NCBI GenBank assembly: GCA_039816825.1
Contig: JBCBXA010000003.1
Location: forward strand, 24,746 to 88,745
Length of the DNA: 64,000 nucleotides
Source: JBCBXA01 sp039816825
GTDB taxonomy: Bacteria > Pseudomonadota > Alphaproteobacteria > Rhizobiales > Rhizobiaceae
Reading direction: 5' to 3'
Part shown: positions 62,072 to 64,000 of the stretch, in pieces
Numbering within the stretch: the first letter of the stretch is position 1
Layout of the letters: each line of letters opens with the position of its first letter
Translations under genes and position numbers: made by a program
The notes under the pieces: generated by a model
The model's database searches: none
Seen by the model: only the letters and a program-made list of their open reading frames with translations
What the model was told of the DNA's origin: nothing

Positions 62072-63097
62072 TCAGGCCGATTTGCGCATAATCAGGCGGC
62101 CCTCGAAGAGTTTGTCGAAGCGTTTGGTCGGTATGGCGTCCTCATCGACTGAGGCCAAGAGGGCCTCGAGCGCACTGGTGGCAATCGCGTCATAGTCTTG
62201 AGCGATGGTCGTCAGTGGCGGGCAGGTGTAGCGCGAGAACGGGTGATCATCCTGTCCGGCGATGCGAATGTCCGCGCCCGGGGCGATTCCCACTTTCATG
62301 CCCATCTCATAGCAAGCAGACAGGAAACCGATCGCCAGACGATCATTGCTGCAAAGGACGGTTTTGCCCGGCAAACCATCTGCACCCAACGCCGTCATTG
62401 CCCCTTGATAGCCAATGTCCTCTAGCGCCCAGCCTTCGCCATCCAACTGTATGATCTCCGGCGTCAGTCCATGGCGTTCCATGGCTGAAACATAGCCCTG
62501 ACGCCGCCGACGGGCGTTCGGATTAGGGGGCGTCTTCATCTCGACAAAAACCGGTGGCTCGCCGCTCCTGTGCAGATATTCCACCATCAAGGCGGTAAAC
62601 TGGCTGTTGTCAGACCCGATGAAAGCCCTGCCCGGCCCCTCGATGTTGCTGTCAAACAGAACGGTCGGCACCTCATCACAGAAGGCTGCAACGGCATCCT
62701 GATTGGACAGGCGGCCCAAAGGAGCGAGCAAAACCCCCGTCGGCTTCATGGAGCGGAGCATGGCGAAGACTTCGTTCTCTCGCTCGGCTGAACCATTGGC
62801 ACTGAACAGGCTGGGCGCAAACCCCGCCTCAAGACATTTGGCCTCCAGCACGCGCGCGATCTCGGCGAAGAAGGGGTCGGAGACATAGGGGACGACGATG
62901 CCGATGGTCTTGGTCAGTCGCCGGTTCTGGTTCACGGCATAGATGTTGGGCCGATAATCGTACTGCTTCAGCGCCGCTTCAATCTTTCGGCGGGTTGTCG
63001 GGCGGACGCTCTCCGGATCGTTAAAGAACTTGGAAACAGTCGGCCGGGACAAGCCGCTCGCCTCAGCGAACTGCTCCATATTCCGAATTTTGGTCAT
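62072..63097 (-). CDS. LacI-family regulator of the polyol operon
   Basis: Repressor of 341 residues. N-terminal helix-turn-helix FAEASGLSRPTVSKFFNDPESVRP and hinge ALKQYDYRPNIYAVNQ, then a periplasmic-binding-like ligand domain (TIGIVVPYVSDPFFAEIARVLE, ADIRIAGQDDHPFSRYTCPPLTTI). It is directly upstream of smoE on the same strand and both flanking regions carry matching palindromes, so it should regulate the smo operon and itself, probably with a polyol as inducer. Confidence 0.92.
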   Translation of the reverse strand: MTKIRNMEQFAEASGLSRPTVSKFFNDPESVRPTTRRKIEAALKQYDYRPNIYAVNQNRRLTKTIGIVVPYVSDPFFAEIARVLEAKCLEAGFAPSLFSANGSAERENEVFAMLRSMKPTGVLLAPLGRLSNQDAVAAFCDEVPTVLFDSNIEGPGRAFIGSDNSQFTALMVEYLHRSGEPPVFVEMKTPPNPNARRRRQGYVSAMERHGLTPEIIQLDGEGWALEDIGYQGAMTALGADGLPGKTVLCSNDRLAIGFLSACYEMGMKVGIAPGADIRIAGQDDHPFSRYTCPPLTTIAQDYDAIATSALEALLASVDEDAIPTKRFDKLFEGRLIMRKSA

Positions 63098-63149
63098 CAG
63101 AGTCTTCCCGGAACGGCCCTACGATTTTTACCGAATACAGCACAGAAGC

Positions 63150-63163
63150 TTTACGCGCGCAAA
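63150..63163. promoter_or_regulatory. LacI-type operator, lacI promoter
   Basis: TTTACGCGCGCAAA resembles the smo operator TTTACACGCGTAAA (12 of 14 identical). It lies 53-66 bp upstream of the LacI-family gene, suiting autoregulation. Confidence 0.5.
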
Positions 63164-63281
63164 AGTCTTTTTGATGAAGGCAAAGTTCCTTTCACAACGT
63201 TCAACCCACCAAACGGCAAACCGAACGGGCGGCAATACAGGAGGTGAAGACTGACGACCTTGGCGACTCAGCAGCGGCCGT

Positions 63282-63719
63282 TTATCGACTGAACAATCGC
63301 GAGACAGCGTCGAAACCAGCGTGATACACGCCCTCCCGCACTGTCGTGGTGAGTTCGTCTTCCATTCCCGGCGGTGTGTTGAAGGTGGACCACCAGCGCC
63401 AGAAAGTCCGTGCCGAGGATGTCACTTCCCGCAACTCAACATGAGCCGTGTAGTTCAGCAGCGGCACATCAGATGTGAGGATGCGGTAGCTGAAGCTGTG
63501 GGTGTGGTCCGAAAGCGCCAGCAACTCTTCACGCAGCGCTTCGCCGGTCTCAAGTGTAAATGCGCGCACTGCGCCCACAGCATCGCCCGAGCGCCCACCT
63601 TCGATCTTACTTGTCGCAATGGCAGGATGCCAGTCCACATGTCCATTGAAATCCCGAATGATGGCCCAGACTTCCGGCACACTGGCATTGATGATCGTGC
63701 TCGTATCAACCCGGATCAT
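63282..63719 (-). CDS. SRPBCC-fold protein (polyketide cyclase/START type)
   Basis: Single-domain protein of 145 residues with the SRPBCC pattern: NASVPEVWAIIRDFNGHVDWHPAIATSKIEGG at the start, the central GEALREELLALSDHTHSFSYRI (read in parts), and a C-terminal helix EGVYHAGFDAVSRLF. The fold binds hydrophobic ligands; no catalytic motif identifies a substrate. It overlaps the next gene by 4 bp and is its paralogue. Confidence 0.8.
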   Translation of the reverse strand: MIRVDTSTIINASVPEVWAIIRDFNGHVDWHPAIATSKIEGGRSGDAVGAVRAFTLETGEALREELLALSDHTHSFSYRILTSDVPLLNYTAHVELREVTSSARTFWRWWSTFNTPPGMEDELTTTVREGVYHAGFDAVSRLFSR

Positions 63720-64000
63720 CGGTCGCCGCCAAAGCGCTTGCGCAGTTCCGCCAGGGCACTGGCAAAAACGCCGTCGCCAATCTGCCGGACCAGACCCGGC
63801 TCTTCCATCGGCGGGCAGTCAAAAACCGCGTTCCACTCGGCGAAGCACTGGCCGTCTCGACGCACAGGGGTGAGCTGCAGCCTGGCAGTGTAGTTCTCAA
63901 CATTCATCGGCGCTTCGAGGATCGAGTAGCGGCACGCCATCTCGTGGTCATCCAGCATAAGGAGCTGCTCTCGGATGGTGCCACCGTCGCGCAACCGGAA
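63716..64000 (-). CDS. SRPBCC-fold protein, 5' end beyond window
   Basis: The C-terminal 95 or so residues of a paralogue of the 63282 protein. GGTIREQLLMLDDHEMACRYSI aligns with the neighbour's GEALREELLALSDHTHSFSYRI, and it ends in the same DGVF...LRKRF helix. The start lies beyond base 64000; a TTG at 63994 is internal. Its end overlaps the start of the next gene by 4 bp, so the pair is coupled. Confidence 0.75.
   Translation of the reverse strand, partial: FRLRDGGTIREQLLMLDDHEMACRYSILEAPMNVENYTARLQLTPVRRDGQCFAEWNAVFDCPPMEEPGLVRQIGDGVFASALAELRKRFGGDR

Noticed and set aside
63994..63996. Start of the last SRPBCC gene at 63994
   Set aside because: The codon is an internal TTG; similarity to the paralogue shows that the protein extends beyond the window.
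1..64000. CRISPR arrays, tRNA or rRNA genes, insertion sequences, prophage
   Set aside because: No regularly spaced repeats, cloverleaf-like CCA ends, transposase or phage genes were seen on either strand by eye.

Overview
The window looks like chromosomal DNA of a metabolically versatile, probably marine or soil-dwelling alphaproteobacterium, most likely of the Hyphomicrobiales (Rhizobiales) type. The pointers are a BcsN-containing cellulose operon, a near-perfect Irr box before a dps gene, a smoEFGK-smoS-mtlK polyol operon, a urtABCDE operon with a sigma-54 promoter, and many TRAP and TTT binding-protein transporters. The genus cannot be named from the sequence. No rRNA, tRNA, CRISPR array, phage or insertion sequence was seen. 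Ten Ns at 33975-33984 mark a contig join inside a gene.

Layout: 0-5.5 kb holds assimilatory nitrate/nitrite reduction (nirB, nirD, nasA). 5.5-9.6 kb holds a ferric-iron-type ABC transporter split over both strands. 9.7-17.6 kb is a cellulose synthesis operon (bcsA, bcsB, a TPR gene and bcsN, with no bcsZ or bcsC). 17.8-20.9 kb is a TAXI-type TRAP transporter. 20.9-22.1 kb is a diguanylate cyclase broken by an apparent one-base frameshift. 22.4-28.3 kb carries acnB, a DUF1289 gene, dps with an Irr box, two unknown genes and a pseudoazurin gene with an FNR-type box. 28.3-34.2 kb is a carnitine / gamma-butyrobetaine-type catabolic operon, divergent from a TTT (tctC, tctAB) transporter at 34.4-37.5 kb. 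37.5-43.5 kb is urtEDCBA (urea uptake). 43.8-50.2 kb is a second TTT transporter with a PrpF-family isomerase and a TctDE-like two-component system. 50.3-55.4 kb carries a hydroxyacid dehydrogenase, a coupled GntR / AbrB-type membrane protein / leaderless PBP-fold operon, and a divergent TcuA-like flavoprotein. 55.5-63.1 kb is a sorbitol/mannitol ABC transport and dehydrogenase operon with a LacI regulator and two matching operators. The window ends in two tandem SRPBCC genes, the last one incomplete.

How it fits together: nitrogen scavenging (nitrate, urea), iron uptake and storage, tricarboxylate and related acid uptake (two TTT systems, PrpF, TcuA, AcnB), trimethylammonium compound breakdown and polyol use dominate, plus a c-di-GMP/cellulose module. 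One pattern recurs. In all five transport operons where the binding-protein gene comes first (TRAP-TAXI, two TTT, Urt, Smo), a strong hairpin lies between that gene and the first permease gene, as expected if transcription is attenuated so that binding protein is made in excess. Several plausible operators were found: a sigma-54 -24/-12 element, an Irr/ICE box, an FNR box, LacI- and GntR-type dyads, and a perfect 14-bp palindrome. All protein assignments rest on reading translations and motifs; no database search was run.
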